DNA of 64,000 nucleotides from Rhipidocladum racemiflorum (GCA_036346355.1 CM070570.1:6952649-7016648); one strand, 5' to 3'; positions 36,008 to 49,179 are shown, counted from the first letter of the stretch. Program-made: numbers and translations. The notes: generated from the sequence alone by a model not told the origin.

Positions 36008-39000
36008 TCACCCCCCCTGCAAATGTTGCTTGTCCCCAAGCAACAACGCATGGAAATCTGGTGCGCAGTACTTCCCAGTCCTCCCACGTTGTTGAATGCA
36101 CTGAAATTCCCCTCCATTTCACCAAGCACTGAGTTACAGCTGTATTTCCTTTCTTAACCAATCTCCTCTCTAATATTTCTTCTGGTTCCGTTTCTTCAGT
36201 ATCCAATTCCACCAATCTTGGTAGTTCAGTGAACACGGGTGTGTAATCCGGATTATAAGGCTTTAACTGAGATACGTGAAACACCGGATGGATTTGGCTG
36301 CCCTCCGGTAAGCCCAAGCGATATGCTGCCCCGCCTATTCTTTCGACCACCCGATAAGGTCCATAGAACTTATGTGCAAGCTTTGGAAAAGGCCGATTAG
36401 CCACTGAGCTTTGTACATAAGGTTGTAATTTGAGCAAAACTTTCTCCCCAACTTGGAACTTCCGGTCTTGTCGGTTTCTGTCTGCATATATCTTCATTCT
36501 GTTTTGCGCCCTTGCCAGTTGATGTTTCAGCAGTTCGGTGTGTCTCACCCAGTCTTCCAGAATATCCACTACATCACCAGAATCTGTGTGAACTTCACTA
36601 CTGATCACTCCATAGTTGGGCTCGTAGCCATATAAGGCCTTAAAAGGAGAGCACCCCAAAGATGTGTGATAATTTGTGTTATACCACAGCTCAGCCACAG
36701 CCAACCATGCCTTTCATTTTCCGGGCGAATCATGCACTGCACAGCGTAAATACATCTCCAAGCATTGATTAACTCGCTTGTTTTGCCCATCCATTTGCGG
36801 ATGGTATGCTGTGCTATATTGAAGCTTAATGTCCAAGGATTTGAAGAGTTCCCTCCACACTGTGCTTGTAAAGACTTTATCTCGGTCGGAAGTAATAGAT
36901 TTGGGGACACCATGTAACTTAACTACATTGTCCAAGAACGCTTTAGCGAATTTTTGAGCTGTATATGGATGCCTGAGTGGAATGAAATGACTGTATTTGG
37001 AAAATCTATCCACCACCACTAATATCACATTGTAACCTTCGAACATGGGCAAACCCTCTATGAAATCCATTGTCACATCTTGCCAAGCTGCTTTGGGGAT
37101 GGGTAAAGGTTGTAACAGGCCAACTGGTTTGGATCTCTCTCTTTTTGCTTGTTGGCACACATCGCATTGATTCACAAAATCAGCAACCCCTTGTTTCATT
37201 CCCGTCCAAAGGAACATTTTCTTGAGCCTTTGATAAGTAGCAAGAATGCCTGAATGTCCTCCCACCGGGCTAGAGTGAAAAACTGCAATCAACCTTGTTT
37301 GTAATGCCAAGTTTCTCCCAATCCACACTCTTCCCTGTTTCCAAATTAAGCCCTGATGCAGTTCAAAGCCATCCTCATCTGGGCTTTTGACGGCTAGTTG
37401 TGCCAATTTCTACTGTGTCTCCCCATCGGTAACATAAGAGTTTATTACCTCTTGGACCCATACAGGCTGTACCTGTGATACTGCTTGAACCACCATCAGC
37501 TGCCCTACCCGGGATAAAGCGTCGGCAGCTAAGTTCTCCCTTCCCTTTTTATAAATTATCCGGAACTGTAAGCCCATCAACCTCATCATCGCCTTCCTTT
37601 GCATTTCGGTTTGCAATTGTTGCTCCTCAAGAAAACACAAGCTCTTGTGATATGTCTGGATAACAAATTCTTTTCGCTGCAAATACGATCTCCATCTTTC
37701 CACCGCCAACATCAAGGCTAGAAATTCCTTTTCATAAATTGAAAGTCCTTGATGAACGGGTCCTAGTGCTTTGCTAAAGAAAGCCACTGGTTGACCCTGC
37801 TGCATAAGAACCGCACCTATACCACTGTCATAGGCGTCTGTTTCTACTTCAAAGCCTTGGTCAAAATCCGGCAGTTTCAACACGGGTGTTGTGGACATAG
37901 CTTGTTTCAACTCAAAGAAGGCCTTCTTAGCTTGTTCATTCCACTCAAAACTTTTCTTCTTCAGTAGGTTAGTCAGGGGCTTGGCGATGACTCCATAATT
38001 ACTCACGAATTTTCGGTAGTATCCCGTGAGCCCTAAAAAACCTCGGAGCTCAGTAAGAGTTGTTGGTTTTGGCCATTGCAGCATAACCTGCGTCTTTTGG
38101 GGGTCGGTGGACACTCCTTCATCAGATATAATGTGACTCAAGTATTCAAGTTTCTTTTGAGCAAATGTGCATTTAGATCTTTTAACAAATAACTTGTTAG
38201 CTTTCAGAGCTTGTAACACTGTCGACAAGTGTTCAGCATGAGTAATAAGGTCCGAGCTATAGACCAAGATGTCGTCTATGAAAACCAATGCAAATTTTCT
38301 GAGACAGGGTGCTAAAACTGAGTTCATTACGCACTGAAAGGTCGCTAACGCGTTGGTCAACCCGAAGGGTATCACCCTGAACTGATAGTGTCCATGATGC
38401 GTCTTGAATGCGGTTTTATCCTCATCTTCTTCTCTCATGCAAATTTGATGATAACCGGCTCTCAAGTTCAACTTAGAAAAGTATTTGGTACCCGCCAACT
38501 CATCTAAAAATTCATCAATCACCGGCATGGGAAATTTATTTTTGATAGTTAAGTCATTCAATCGTCGGTAGTCAACACAAAACCTCCAAGTCCCATCTTT
38601 CTTTTGTACCAAAAGCACCGGAGAAGCAAACATGCTTACACTTGGAATGATGATTCCTGATTTGAGCATTTCGGACACTTGCCTCTCAATCTCATCCTTA
38701 TGTAGAGGAGAGTAACGATAAGGTCTGGAATTGATTGGTGCTGTGCCTGGTTTTAGTGGAATAGCTTGGTCATACTCTCTCCGGGGTGGAAGTTCCTTTG
38801 GGTCAGCAAACACTTCTTCATAACAGGACAATACTTCAGCTATAACTGAGGGTATAGGTTCAATATGATCTAGTTCCTCTGATCTCAACAAAGCCATTTC
38901 CCAAATGTCATTGCCTCTGTACCACTTATCCCACTGCTCATTGATCATTGCCTTGAGTTCAGGTTTCTCAGTTCCCTTTACTCCTTGTAACTGGACCTTC

Positions 39001-40617
39001 TTTCCCTTATAGTCAAACTCAATCACCTTGCTCTTCCAGTCACAGAATATTGGGCTATGAGATTTAAGCCAGTCCATTCCCAAAATGGCACCATAAGCAC
39101 CTAAATCTAGCACCCTCAAACTTGTTTGAAATGTTTGGCCCTGGGTCCACCATTCCAAATTAGGGACCCAACCATCACAGTGCATCTTCTCTCCATTGGC
39201 AACTCTCACCTCAATCGGATTGGTCTTTTGCGCCAAACAACCAATCCTTTGGAGAAACCTGGCATCCACAAAGCTATGGGAACTACCAGAATCTATCAAC
39301 AATAGCATGACCTGGTTCCTTGTCAAAGCTAAGATACGCATGGTCTCAGTTTCCTCAGTTTCAGCTAATGCATTAAGGGAAAGATTACAACCTTCTTCAG
39401 AATTCAGTTCGATCGTGGTTAACAAATCCAACACTTCATCCGAGAGTATCTCCTTCCCTGTCTCCCCCTCCATGGAATGAATATAAGCAGGAGCCCTCTT
39501 CTTGCATTGCAAATGATGATTTGGTTCATATTTTTCTCCACATTGATAACACAAACCGTTCATCCAACGATATTCCTTAATCTGTTTAGCCTTCCACAAC
39601 TCCCCTTGCCCGAGTTTGAAATTGGTCTGGGTATTCTCTGTTTTACTCACACCTCCCCCATCTTTACCCTGGTTAAACTTAGGCTTCCACCCTTTTCCTC
39701 GGTCAATTACGTCTTGTTGCACTCTAGCTAGCGAGACTGCTCGATCTATCGTTTCCGGAATCTGCCCTTGAACTGCAAAGCGCAGCTCACTCTTCAAGCC
39801 CTTAATGAAATGTGACACAAATAGTTCTTCACCATAATAAGGATTGTGCATCATAATCTCATACATTAGCTTCTCAAATTGATTCTGATACTCATTCAAA
39901 GTCCCGGTCTGCCTAATCTCCACCAGTTCATTCAACAATCGTCTGATCGAATGCCCCAAATTTTTGCTCCACCGCTTGAATGAATGGCTCCCAGGCTCCC
40001 AATTCATGTTGAAACTTATACGTTTGCAACCATCGTGTCTCATTACCCTCCATATGCATCGTGGCGGCAGTAACCCATAGAGCTTCAGATATATTGTATA
40101 GTTTGAAATAATCCACGCATTTGTCCCTCCACAGACGTGGGCTCTCACCTTCAAACCTTGGGAATGACATCTTGGGTAAAGGACTCCTTGATAATCCATT
40201 TTGCTCCCTTGGTGATCGGCTATTAAGTCCCAACATCTCTTGTTGCACTCCCATCGAACACCTGCTGTGCACAACCCTTGATGTCTGACCTTATTCAGTT
40301 CCCGATCGAACCCAAGGTTCTGGTTCCACTGGGGTAAACAACACCTTTCCCAGCCCCGGTCCAGCGTGCTCACCATCGTTTTTGTTCTCCATGACACGAT
40401 CGACAGTGATCTTGGCCACCGCCTGTGCCGTTGCCTCGAGTTGCCTGGCCATGAGTTGCTGATCCATACCTCATTGCTCAATTGCCTTGGCTGTGATCTC
40501 CGTTCTAGCCACCAACTGTTGCTGGGTAGTGTCGATAGATTCCACCCGAGCAAATAGAAGATCTAGACTCTCCTTGATCGCCCCCAACTTCTCCATCCGA
40601 ACACCAGATTCCTCCAT
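36003..40617 (-). pseudogene. Gypsy gag-pol polyprotein, inactivated
   Basis: Gag starts near 40617 (MEESGVRMEKLG). A TGA near 40470, further stops and a frameshift near 39940 break it. From there one frame runs to 37410: zinc knuckle CYQCGEKYEPNHHLQC, protease LLIDSGSSHSF, reverse transcriptase with FIDDILVYS, RNase H. TAG at 37410 and TGA near 36710 interrupt the integrase, which keeps its HHCC finger (HSSPVGGH...CDVCQQAK). A chromodomain (LVKWRG...TTWED) closes it. Catalytic changes: KLNLRAGYH where KLD is usual in reverse transcriptase, IQTYHKSL where TDHKSL is usual in RNase H, and DGQNKRVNQ where the integrase Glu (DGQTERVNQ) is expected. The copy cannot move by itself. Confidence 0.92.
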
Positions 40618-40907
40618 GGCATCCAAGACAAAAACGGGTTTGCACCGAGGGCTTGGGAGGAGCCGTGATGAACTTCTTGCGTCACCCAACCAGAACGAGG
40701 GATTTTACAGAGGTTCACCCGATCAGCAATTAACTGATCGTGAATCCTCCAACCTTTCCTGGCCCTTTTTTCGGCATCTTCCACCCACGATCACAACTCT
40801 GCCGGTGTTTGGGATTTTACAGGGATTCTTTCTCCGATCGTTTCAATCAGAGAAGTTGCTCCCCAACCATTCACCGAGATAGCCCAGATGAAATAGTAAT
40901 CGTGGGT

Positions 40908-40920
40908 GGCTCTGATACCA
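40908..40920 (-). other. tRNA-Met primer-binding site of the gypsy element
   Basis: TGGTATCAGAGCC on the minus strand, two bases inside the 5' LTR; complementary to the 3' end of initiator tRNA-Met. Confidence 0.9.
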
Positions 40921-40922
40921 AT

Positions 40923-41292
40923 TGTAATATCCCTTGGCGCTGGTGGATCGACGCGTGAGATGTTCTAGCGGCGGACTAACGAGCGCAAGAACAGAAAGCA
41001 GAAGAGAAAAACAGAAAAGGGCAAACGACTCAAATGAGATTTAATTCATCCATGACATGAGAATTCTATTACAAGGTATTTATACCTCTCCTCTGAACTG
41101 GTCCCACCTATTGGTAGCTTACAGACTCTTTACTCAATTACAATTTACCTTCCTCTCTGTTTCACTCTGTATTGCTGGTATTTACTGTTTGCTGTCATTC
41201 CCTTTCCTTTTCCACACCGGCGCCCTCAACTCTGCCTTCAGAGCAGACTTGCTTCTTCACCATTGCCTTCAGAATTAGTGTTGCTCCTTACA
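40923..41292 (-). repeat. Gypsy 5' LTR (minus-strand element)
   Basis: 370 bp, TG...CA ends. Followed on the plus strand by the GCACC duplication. Confidence 0.95.
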
Positions 41293-41297
41293 GCACC

Positions 41298-42540
41298 TTG
41301 GCGGAGCACGTCGGCACGACGGTCGACATCTGTCCCAAAATTGGTATAAGAGCATGGACCTGACGCCACGTCATCTCTAGGAAGCAGGGGCATATCCAGA
41401 GGGTGGTCCCGGTGGGCCTCTGTCCACCAAAAAAATCATCATCCTAAGGCCTAGTGACATCTAAACTAGTATAAAGTAGTTCAATAGTTCTGTTCCCGTT
41501 CATGACCTGCATGTGTTAGATGTTGTCGTTTTTATACTAGTTCATAAATTGCTAGTTGGTCAGAATGTTAGATTATCTATCGATTGAAATTTCATTACAT
41601 TAATCTTTTGAAGTAGCGGCTATGTTGCTTCTTGTTGGCATTAAGCCATTTTTTTATTTTGCGGTATCGTGAGGTTCAAAGCAGGACACGTAGAAAATGA
41701 GAGCGGGCCACGGCCGTTTCACGGGCCGTCGTCCACGAGAGCAAATGTGACACGAGGGTTTATACAGGTTCGGGCGCTTAAGGAAGACGCCCTACTCCTG
41801 TCGGTGTGTTCCCCGGGGGGAGTAGAGGGATGTGCCCTTGTCCAGACTCCCCGAGGGACACTCCAGTTTTTAGTTTTGCATTCAATGAGAGCTCCCTCCT
41901 ACATGAGGGGGTTACATTGGGTATTTATAGGCACCCAGCCTGTTACATAAAAGTACCATTATACCCCTACTAGACTAGCCTAAGTGGGGGCATTTTAGTC
42001 ATTCTGGCGGGGAGGTAGTGGGTCCCACGGGATCGTCTCGAGGGAGTGGACCCTTGACATCCGGGCCCCACAGGGGATTTGGTGACATCACTCAAGTCTC
42101 CCGTGAGGAGACTTTCCGCGGGGTATGCCCCCGGGGAGACGTAGACCTCCCGCGGGACATGATGAGAGCCTCCGGCGGGGTATGCCCCCGAGGAGGCGTA
42201 GACCTCCCGCGGGATATGAGGATCCCCCGCGGGCTACGGGATCTCTCGTAGCAATCTCACGGAGCATGAAAGGACATCCCGTAGCATCTCGGTGACGAAC
42301 CCTGATGACCCGCCATGGAGCATGAAGCCTCCCTCTTCCGGAGTTGACGGGTTTTCCTCCAACAGCAGCAGTATGCATCTACTAATTAATCGATTGTTTT
42401 GAGCATCTTTTGTCATGAGAAAATTAGGCGTGTAGCTTCTGTTTGTGCTACTCTCGACTAGTAATTTTTCTAGCTCTTTATGAAGGGCAAGTACTCTAAT
42501 TTCAGAGTTAAAAAACTGAGTTTTAATTGTGTTTCACAAA
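41298..42540. other. Repeat-like DNA, LTR-type GC-rich segment
   Basis: From about 41669 to 42360 the sequence is GC-rich with TTTATACAGGTTCGGGCG, CCCTACTCCTG and repeated CCCGCGGGACATGA / CCTCCGGCGGGGTATG motifs, a composition common in grass LTRs. No TG...CA ends with a target duplication were found. No coding domain. Confidence 0.4.
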
Positions 42541-43924
42541 TTATGTGCAGTGCACCGACTGCTGACTACAGTCTGCACTTGCACGGTATTTAAAAAATTT
42601 ATGCCAAGTTGAACCACTTATACTCAAAATCGTAGATACGCCACTTCTGGGTAGGTCCATATGACCATATCTGACGGCACGCCTCGTCGTCGGACCAGGA
42701 CGGCACCACCCTGGCCCAGATCTGGAGCTGCACCAATGCGGCCTTGCCAGTGTTCGGCGCCTCACCGGAGCTGAGAAAGATGCCAGGCCGGCCTGCCTGA
42801 ATGCGTCGCCGGTGGTGCCCAAATCAGGATGCGCCGCTCGGCCGCTGCCTGCTTCACACGGGCACCTCCGCCCGTCGGCCGTGCCCCCGCCGCTTGTCCC
42901 GTGCTCCTCCTCCGTACGGTGACGAGATGCATCGACGAGCACGAGGACGAGGTACGCCGGCTCGCTGAATCTATCTGTTGAGAGAGAGGGAGAAGTGGAA
43001 TGATTTGAACCTGGGCGTACTGTACTGTACCGACATGTCAGGTGCCGTTATCTCTCCCCATGAAAACAATTTCGGAAATAAAAAAAAACTCAAAGGATTT
43101 ACTGCACAGATCTCGGAACAGATGAAGAACGGTGGAGATAGTGAGTTCACCTGAACCCACGTTCATATGGTTCCCGTCACGTTCAACTCACCTCAATGAA
43201 TGAAAAAAAAATTTTGGAGTAACAAGACGATTTTGGAGTTGACACCTAGGTAGATTCATCCGTTTCAATATAGTTCGTGATAATTGTGGGAAAATATAAA
43301 AGGCATTTTCAATTAGTCCATCTTTTAATCATTTTTCGGTTGATTGAAATAACATGCAAAATTAATAGCAGTTTCTTATTAAGGTGGATTAAACTAACAC
43401 AAACGGCGGCGTTTTACTCGCAGCCATGAACAAATGATAACAATCAAAACGATCCCATCGTAACATCTCGACAAGAAAAAAAAAAGGTCGAATTATTTGA
43501 TAGAGCCAACTTGAAGAAAGAAAGAAAGTCTAGACATGGCTTCAAAAAAGTAGCCAACGTTTTTTTCTATGTTGCATGATGCCATTTGATGACTCCATGA
43601 AGGGCACGTTTTGACTCTTTAAACACAGCCGGTGCTATAGATGGATGTAACTTCCATGTACTGCATCACTGATTGGTACATCGTGTAGTAGTTTATACAT
43701 AGATCAAGTCTCACCAATGGATAGAGATCAAGTTGGGACAGAGACGGAGGCAGGTCATGCACCGGGAGAAAACTGTTAACTAAAACCTAATGCAGACATC
43801 ACTAGTTACTAATTAAAGTATGCAATCTACCAAGTTGGTGTTTTGCTCCTTCCCATTTGATATATTTTGATGTCCTCCAATATGCAAGGTAAATTTGAAC
43901 TGTGAACAGCTAGAGTTCGAGAAT
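42541..43924. other. No gene seen; GC-rich patch then AT-rich DNA
   Basis: A 133-codon minus-strand frame at 42541-42942 is Gly/Arg/Ser-rich and matches nothing recognisable. The rest is AT-rich intergenic sequence. Confidence 0.45.
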
Positions 43925-44067
43925 TTAGCAGCTGCAGATGCTTTCCCTCTCGATACAAGTTGTACAAATCTTGAAGCAAACGAATGAGTAAGTAATTACT
44001 ATCTACCTTTCATTCATGTTTTAACATTTGTGCAACTTTAAAAAAGAAGAGCAAAGAAGCACCTCTC
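43925..44067. mobile_element. Mutator-type MITE, copy with eroded left end
   Basis: The right end AGAAGCACCTCTC and interior TTGTACAAATCTTGAAGC match the 2675 copy almost exactly. The first 25 bases no longer match the terminal repeat. The start is set from family length. Confidence 0.7.
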
Positions 44068-46565
44068 GCATTTTATTTGTTGTAATATATCACACGCACG
44101 GTCGAGTTAGATTTCTTGGGGTTTCTTGGTACCAAACTACCGCTAGCTTTCTTTACACGGCTCTACAACAGATAGCTAGACTGATATCATTGCAGAACGG
44201 ATCACAAGAAGAAATTGAACACATACCTCATATGCTTAATTAAATAGTTTTCCTTGATTCCTATTCAGTTGGACAAGGTAAGCAAAAGAATTGGCAAGGT
44301 CGACTTTGCCACTCTCATTAAAAAAGTCCTTTTATTCCAGAAGCATTTGAATCTTTTTTTCTTAACACCATTAATGGTGTGTCATTTTCATGAGCAAACC
44401 CAAGAGGAAGCAATTAATGGACGCCAAGTTTTTGGAGGTGATACTGGTCATAATTTTATTCCCCTAGCTTTCGGACAAGAAGAACATTCAGAGGCTTTAT
44501 ATGATTTTGGTGGTATTTAATTGCCTGGTACTAATCGGTTGTGGATATTATCACGGCAGTTTAGTCACATTTTGGAATTCGTGTTTTTGATATGGTATTC
44601 CCTCGAAACAATAAATATATGTTGGATGAACTATTTGTGGATTTTTATAGACTTATCATGTGAACTATCTTTCCGCTCTACGGAAGATAAACCTCACATT
44701 GATTTAAGTAGTAGATGTAGTATGTAAAAGTATTAGTCATCTACCATGTAGTATACAATCGGCAGCCTGGAGGTGCCACTCGCTAGTTTTGACCACAGAT
44801 TGAAATCTGAAGCTGAAGATTACACGAGATTCTAGTCAGCCAATATTTTGTATATCAAATTCAACCAATTTTAAAACATACCTCTGGTCCTCAATTAACA
44901 TAAATGGAACAAAAAGATCACCTCTAGGAATCTTCAACCAACCTCAAATCTATTCAACCAAAGGCAATAAAAACCAACACGCATAATGCAAACCAAGGAG
45001 TGAGTTCAACTTGGATTTAACAAACACGAATCTTAATATATGCCCCTTTTACAATAATCTCCCACAGGCCACAGCCAAACATCCAATCAGGATCAGGTAC
45101 CAGAAAGAATCTGCCAGGGAATCATACTCCTATCACCCCAAAAACCACTGGTAGGCAGCCTATCATCAGCTGCCTATAAGCTGATCACATGCCAAATGAG
45201 AGGTTATCAAGGCACGGGGCCCTGGTTTTGAATCTAATCCGCTAGCATAAAACTATAAGCTGATCATATTCTACTTTTTTTGTAGAGTGCTATCATGAGT
45301 GAGTTGTTTAGAGCAGTTGTGTTTGTTGCTCGCAGCTGAAGAAAAAAAAAAGAACAGTTGTGGAAGCCAAGACGGATCGCACAGTCTTGTAGATAAAAAG
45401 ATTACAGTGCATAATATGCCGACTGTTTCTTAGTGCCTCCACTTTAGGCTTTGCTCGGGAGCCCAAAGTACTATCGCTATTGTGAATTGAAAGAAGTTTT
45501 GCTCGAAAAAAAAAGCTGATAACTGTTGGCACATGTTTGTAGCCAAGTTCCTAATTAGTTTGCACACATGTTTGTAGCCAACCTTTCTTGATTAAATTGA
45601 AGGCAATAGTGCTTTGGGCTTGTTTGCTGTGAATTTGAACACCTGTGTTTGCCGCTTATTCGATTTATTACGCAACAGACAATAGCCCATTGTATGTGCT
45701 CATCTTGCTTTTTTTTTTCTCTCTGATGAACATGACTTCGCACTAACCAAATAGAAAATTTTGCACATCTTCACCTAGCAGAACAAGAACGTCATAAAGT
45801 GTTGGTCGGTTGAAACTGATAGCTTATATTGAATCTTTTGAATTAGTCAGTGACTTTGTGTGTTCTATTTCGTCAAGAAAATGTTTAATGCTCTCTAAAT
45901 ATATAATGGTTACTTGTGTGTTGCAGAAATGTGTTGTGCTGGAGTTGCAGTTGTCATCACCATGATCTTGAATTGGAGAGATCAGCCTGTGGTCTGCTGC
46001 CATGACCCTAGTACAAAAGCTGTGGGCGATGTGTGGTGCTGATGTGTCCATACGTGTGTTTTGTTTGGGTATGTTCTTGATTCTTGATCTGTGAGGAAGG
46101 AGAGGGGAACTGTGCTTTTTGTTGAGCTATCTAATATATAAGCCTTTGGCATTTTTGCTTTTTATACAGAGTGTAAACATTGAGTACTTATATGTAGTTT
46201 ATATGTAGTGTTAAGTTGTGGCCGTAAGCATTTCAAATTGACTCTAGTGTTAAGTTGTGTAGACAATATCAGAAATATCTGAGATTTGTGGATTATTTTC
46301 AGAATTTTTTGGTTATTTTAGAATTTTTCTGTACAGTTTTTCAAATTTTCTATTCTAATTTCGGAATTTTTATTTTTGTAATCATCTGACTTATTTGTTA
46401 ATTATTATTATTTAAATAGGAGCTATTCCTACCAATCCAAGTAATTTCCACTTGATCCAAACAAGCAAATGGGATTAATCCCATGGTGAAAGAGAATTAG
46501 GCGACCAACCCAATCTCCCACTTGGATTGTTTTCGTGCGGATCATTTTCCCATTTTGCCAAACAA
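44068..46565. other. Intergenic, no gene seen
   Basis: AT-rich. An 88-codon plus-strand frame at 44254-44520 has no recognisable domain. A region near 45930-46140 reads like a decayed exon or 3' UTR but cannot be assigned. Confidence 0.45.
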
Positions 46566-48137
46566 GGCCTCACGAATGGTTTCCGAGATTTTGGTCATTT
46601 CGGCCGAGATTTCATTCTCCGATCAGAGTCGAGATCATAAATCTCAGTTGAATAAAAAAATTTAAAAAAATTCAAAATACTACGGTACTTTGAAAATCAT
46701 GGCGAAATCTCGGTGATTTCGATCAAAATCTCGGATATTTGACCGGATTTCGATTTTGTGGGCCGGATTTGATTGGAATTGGGGTTAAGACCATCCACAA
46801 AAAAAATCAATTTTTTTTTTACATTTTTTTGATGTTTCAATTTGAACGAAATCTCGATAATTTTGATCGAAATCTCGCTGATTTTTGCTGAAATCTTGGA
46901 TTTTCCGTTTAAAAAGGACCGAATTTAAAATTTAATTTTTAGATTTTATCTAGATTTTATTTAAAATTTTAAGATCTTATCTAAATTTCAAATTTCGATT
47001 ACTCTAAAATATATATAATGAAAACAAAATTTAAAAAGTTGGCGTCACGTCACGTGGACGTGACTAGCGAAAAGGCATGGTCGGCCGTGGCTGCTTGGCT
47101 TGCTGTCATATGGCTCCGATCTGATCCTCTCGTGCTTAAGATTTAGCAACAATTTTTTATACATCACTGAACGTATCATCTCACTAAAGACTTTGACCTC
47201 CCATTTAGTAGCACGTTAAGAAATTTTTCTAAATTCCAATTACATATAAAAAATTAACCCTTAGATTTACCTTTCTTCCATCTCATCCGGTAAAATCATA
47301 AAACTTTAATCGGTGTATCAGCGGCACAAGTGGACCAACTATTCACCTGGATTTGACAAGTTGACGACGGTAGTTCTGACGTCCGAGCAACCTTTTTTGT
47401 TTGGCTAATTGGACGTTAAATCAGGGGTTCACTTCATTTTTAGAGTTAGATAGCTAGAGTTAACCCTCTTTTGTAATTGCATCAGTTTTCATGAACGAGT
47501 GCGAAACTCTTGCAACCATATTTCAAAATCTCATTAAAATTTTAGATTTCGTCTCCTCCCACCTACCATTCCAAATCTTGATGGGACAATTTTTTTTTCA
47601 AATTGCTACAGTAATTCAGACCGGACTTGATATTTTTTAGGACCAGAGTACATGTGAACAACTGAGATGTGGCTCTCACCTGAGAGACCCGAGTTTGAGT
47701 TCTGGCAACTGAATTTTTTATATAACAGGGATATCCTTATAATATCGTTATACATAATATCACTGACAACCGATTGTAGCTCAGATGGTAGAAGCTTACT
47801 TAGTATGTGGGATGTGAATGATTCGATTTCGGATGGATGTAGCTTTTTTGGACCACAATTTAAAAAATTTAATGTTGAGAGTGGGATTTGAGCCTATGGA
47901 CACAGGACTGCCATAGACCACTTTGCCATGTTTCACTTCATGCTATGTGAGAGTTATGAGAATATTTTCTAGTCTCGGGAGATCATTTCATAGAGGTTGA
48001 AAAGACTTGAAATTTCGGTTATACTGCCCTCAAAAATATCGGATTTCAAATTTAATTTTTGAATTTCGTCCGAAATACCAAATTTCATATTTCGACTACC
48101 TTCGAGATGGGAGCCGAAAATGAAATTTCAAACCCTC
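46566..48137. mobile_element. Larger relative of the hAT-like CCGAAATTTCGG element
   Basis: Opens with GGTTTCCGAGATTTTGG and closes with GAAATTTCAAACCCT, like the termini of the element at 10593-11092. Interior GGCGAAATCTCGGTGA words recur. About 950 bp of other sequence (47030-47990), including tRNA-like pieces, lies between the two repeat-rich ends. No target duplication was confirmed, so limits are approximate. Confidence 0.5.
47655..47950. repeat. tRNA-like segments, possible SINE remnants
   Basis: TGTAGCTCAGATGGTAGA at about 47774 resembles a pol III A box, and GATTCGATTTC 40 bp later resembles a B box. GAGACCCGAGTTTGAGTTC near 47685 is another B-box-like stretch. On the minus strand near 47935-47885 a third tRNA-like run has GTGGTCTATGGCAG then GGCTCAAATCCCACT. 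No full cloverleaf or SINE tail is visible. Confidence 0.4.
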
Positions 48138-48288
48138 TTTGCAACCCAATTTATTGTATGAAAATATGAAACTAGTACTTATCAGCTTAGAATTTTCTAT
48201 TAAAAAATGGGCAGTACTCCTGCCCTCATTCATAGGAGGAAAAGGTCTAAAAGTTTTTTTTAAAGAAAAAAATCCTCTACATCACAGC

Positions 48289-48450
48289 TAGGGATGCAAA
48301 TGGGCCGGCCCTAGAGTCATTTTTGACCCACTCTAGTTCATTTGTTTGCACTAAAACTTAAAAAATGGAGTAAAAATTAAGTTTTTAGTGCAAACAAATG
48401 AACTAAAGTGGGCCAAAGAAGACCCTAGGGTCGGCCCATTTGCATCCCTA
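48289..48450. mobile_element. hAT-type MITE, 162 bp
   Basis: Long inverted repeats starting TAGGGATGCAAATGGGCCG cover almost the whole element. Exact 8-bp duplication ATCACAGC on both sides (48281-48288, 48451-48458). It can fold into a near-complete hairpin. Confidence 0.92.
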
Positions 48451-48922
48451 ATCACAGCGACGCATACCTTGCGCGCTCAAGAAATCGGGTTGCTTATAAT
48501 ACGCCTGGACTGGGGAAGGTTTAAGTTTATACGCCATATTTTCTTTTAGTATATAAATAAAAGAGATATTAAAATAACTATACTACTCTTAATTATTATC
48601 TCTAAGCATTATATTTAATATATGCATATAAAGAATATCATGTAAATCTAGATATTCATCATAGGTATAATGAAACATCACACTAATTTGTACTGATATA
48701 TAAAATATGTTCTATATTTATGGATAAAAATACTTAAAAAACTACACGACAGAGGGAGTACTAGTTACGACCGGCCCGTTAGAGCAAGTACAATACGATC
48801 ACCTCATCTTACTAATAATTTATACACGTCAACTTTGTCCTATGTGAAAGAATGAGAAAAGATGAGATAGAAGAAAACCAGTTCTTATTTAGTAGGAGTA
48901 GTAAGCATCGCACGTGAAAATA

Positions 48923-49179
48923 CTCCCTCTGGTCTTAAAAAACTAACGTTTTGGACATTGATACGATATTCAAAACTCAACTTTAACTACTAATTTTTAT
49001 TATAATATATTTATAAAACTCAATAAAATTGTAATATTATGAAATTACTTCTAGAGATAAGTCTTCACATATAATTTTCATGTATCTAATTTAAATATTT
49101 AAAAATACATTGACAGTCAAAGTTTCAAAAATTTGATCATCACTATGTCTAAAACATCATTTTTTAAGACCGAAGGGAG
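48923..49179. mobile_element. Stowaway-like MITE, 257 bp
   Basis: Ends are CTCCCTCTGGTCTTAAAAA... / ...TTTTTAAGACCGAAGGGAG with TA on each side (48921-48922, 49180-49181). The interior is an inverted relative of the element at 31843-32097. Confidence 0.88.

Larger units (their letters stand above)
35638..41292 (-). mobile_element. Gypsy chromovirus with both LTRs, 5.66 kb
   Basis: Two 370-bp LTRs (35638-36007 and 40923-41292), each TGTAA...TTACA, are flanked by an exact GCACC duplication (35633-35637, 41293-41297). The primer-binding site TGGTATCAGAGCC is at 40920-40908 on the minus strand and a G-rich polypurine tract abuts the other LTR near 36008-36020. Protein order protease, reverse transcriptase, RNase H, integrase, chromodomain defines a Ty3/gypsy chromovirus; the small size suggests the Reina group. 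LTRs differ at about 21 of 370 positions by eye, mostly transitions, so the insertion is not recent. Confidence 0.95.

Noticed and set aside
41669..42360. Full LTR with defined ends
   Set aside because: LTR-like composition, but no TG...CA ends with a 5-bp duplication could be found.
44254..44520. 88-codon plus-strand frame
   Set aside because: Starts next to a MITE and has no recognisable motif.
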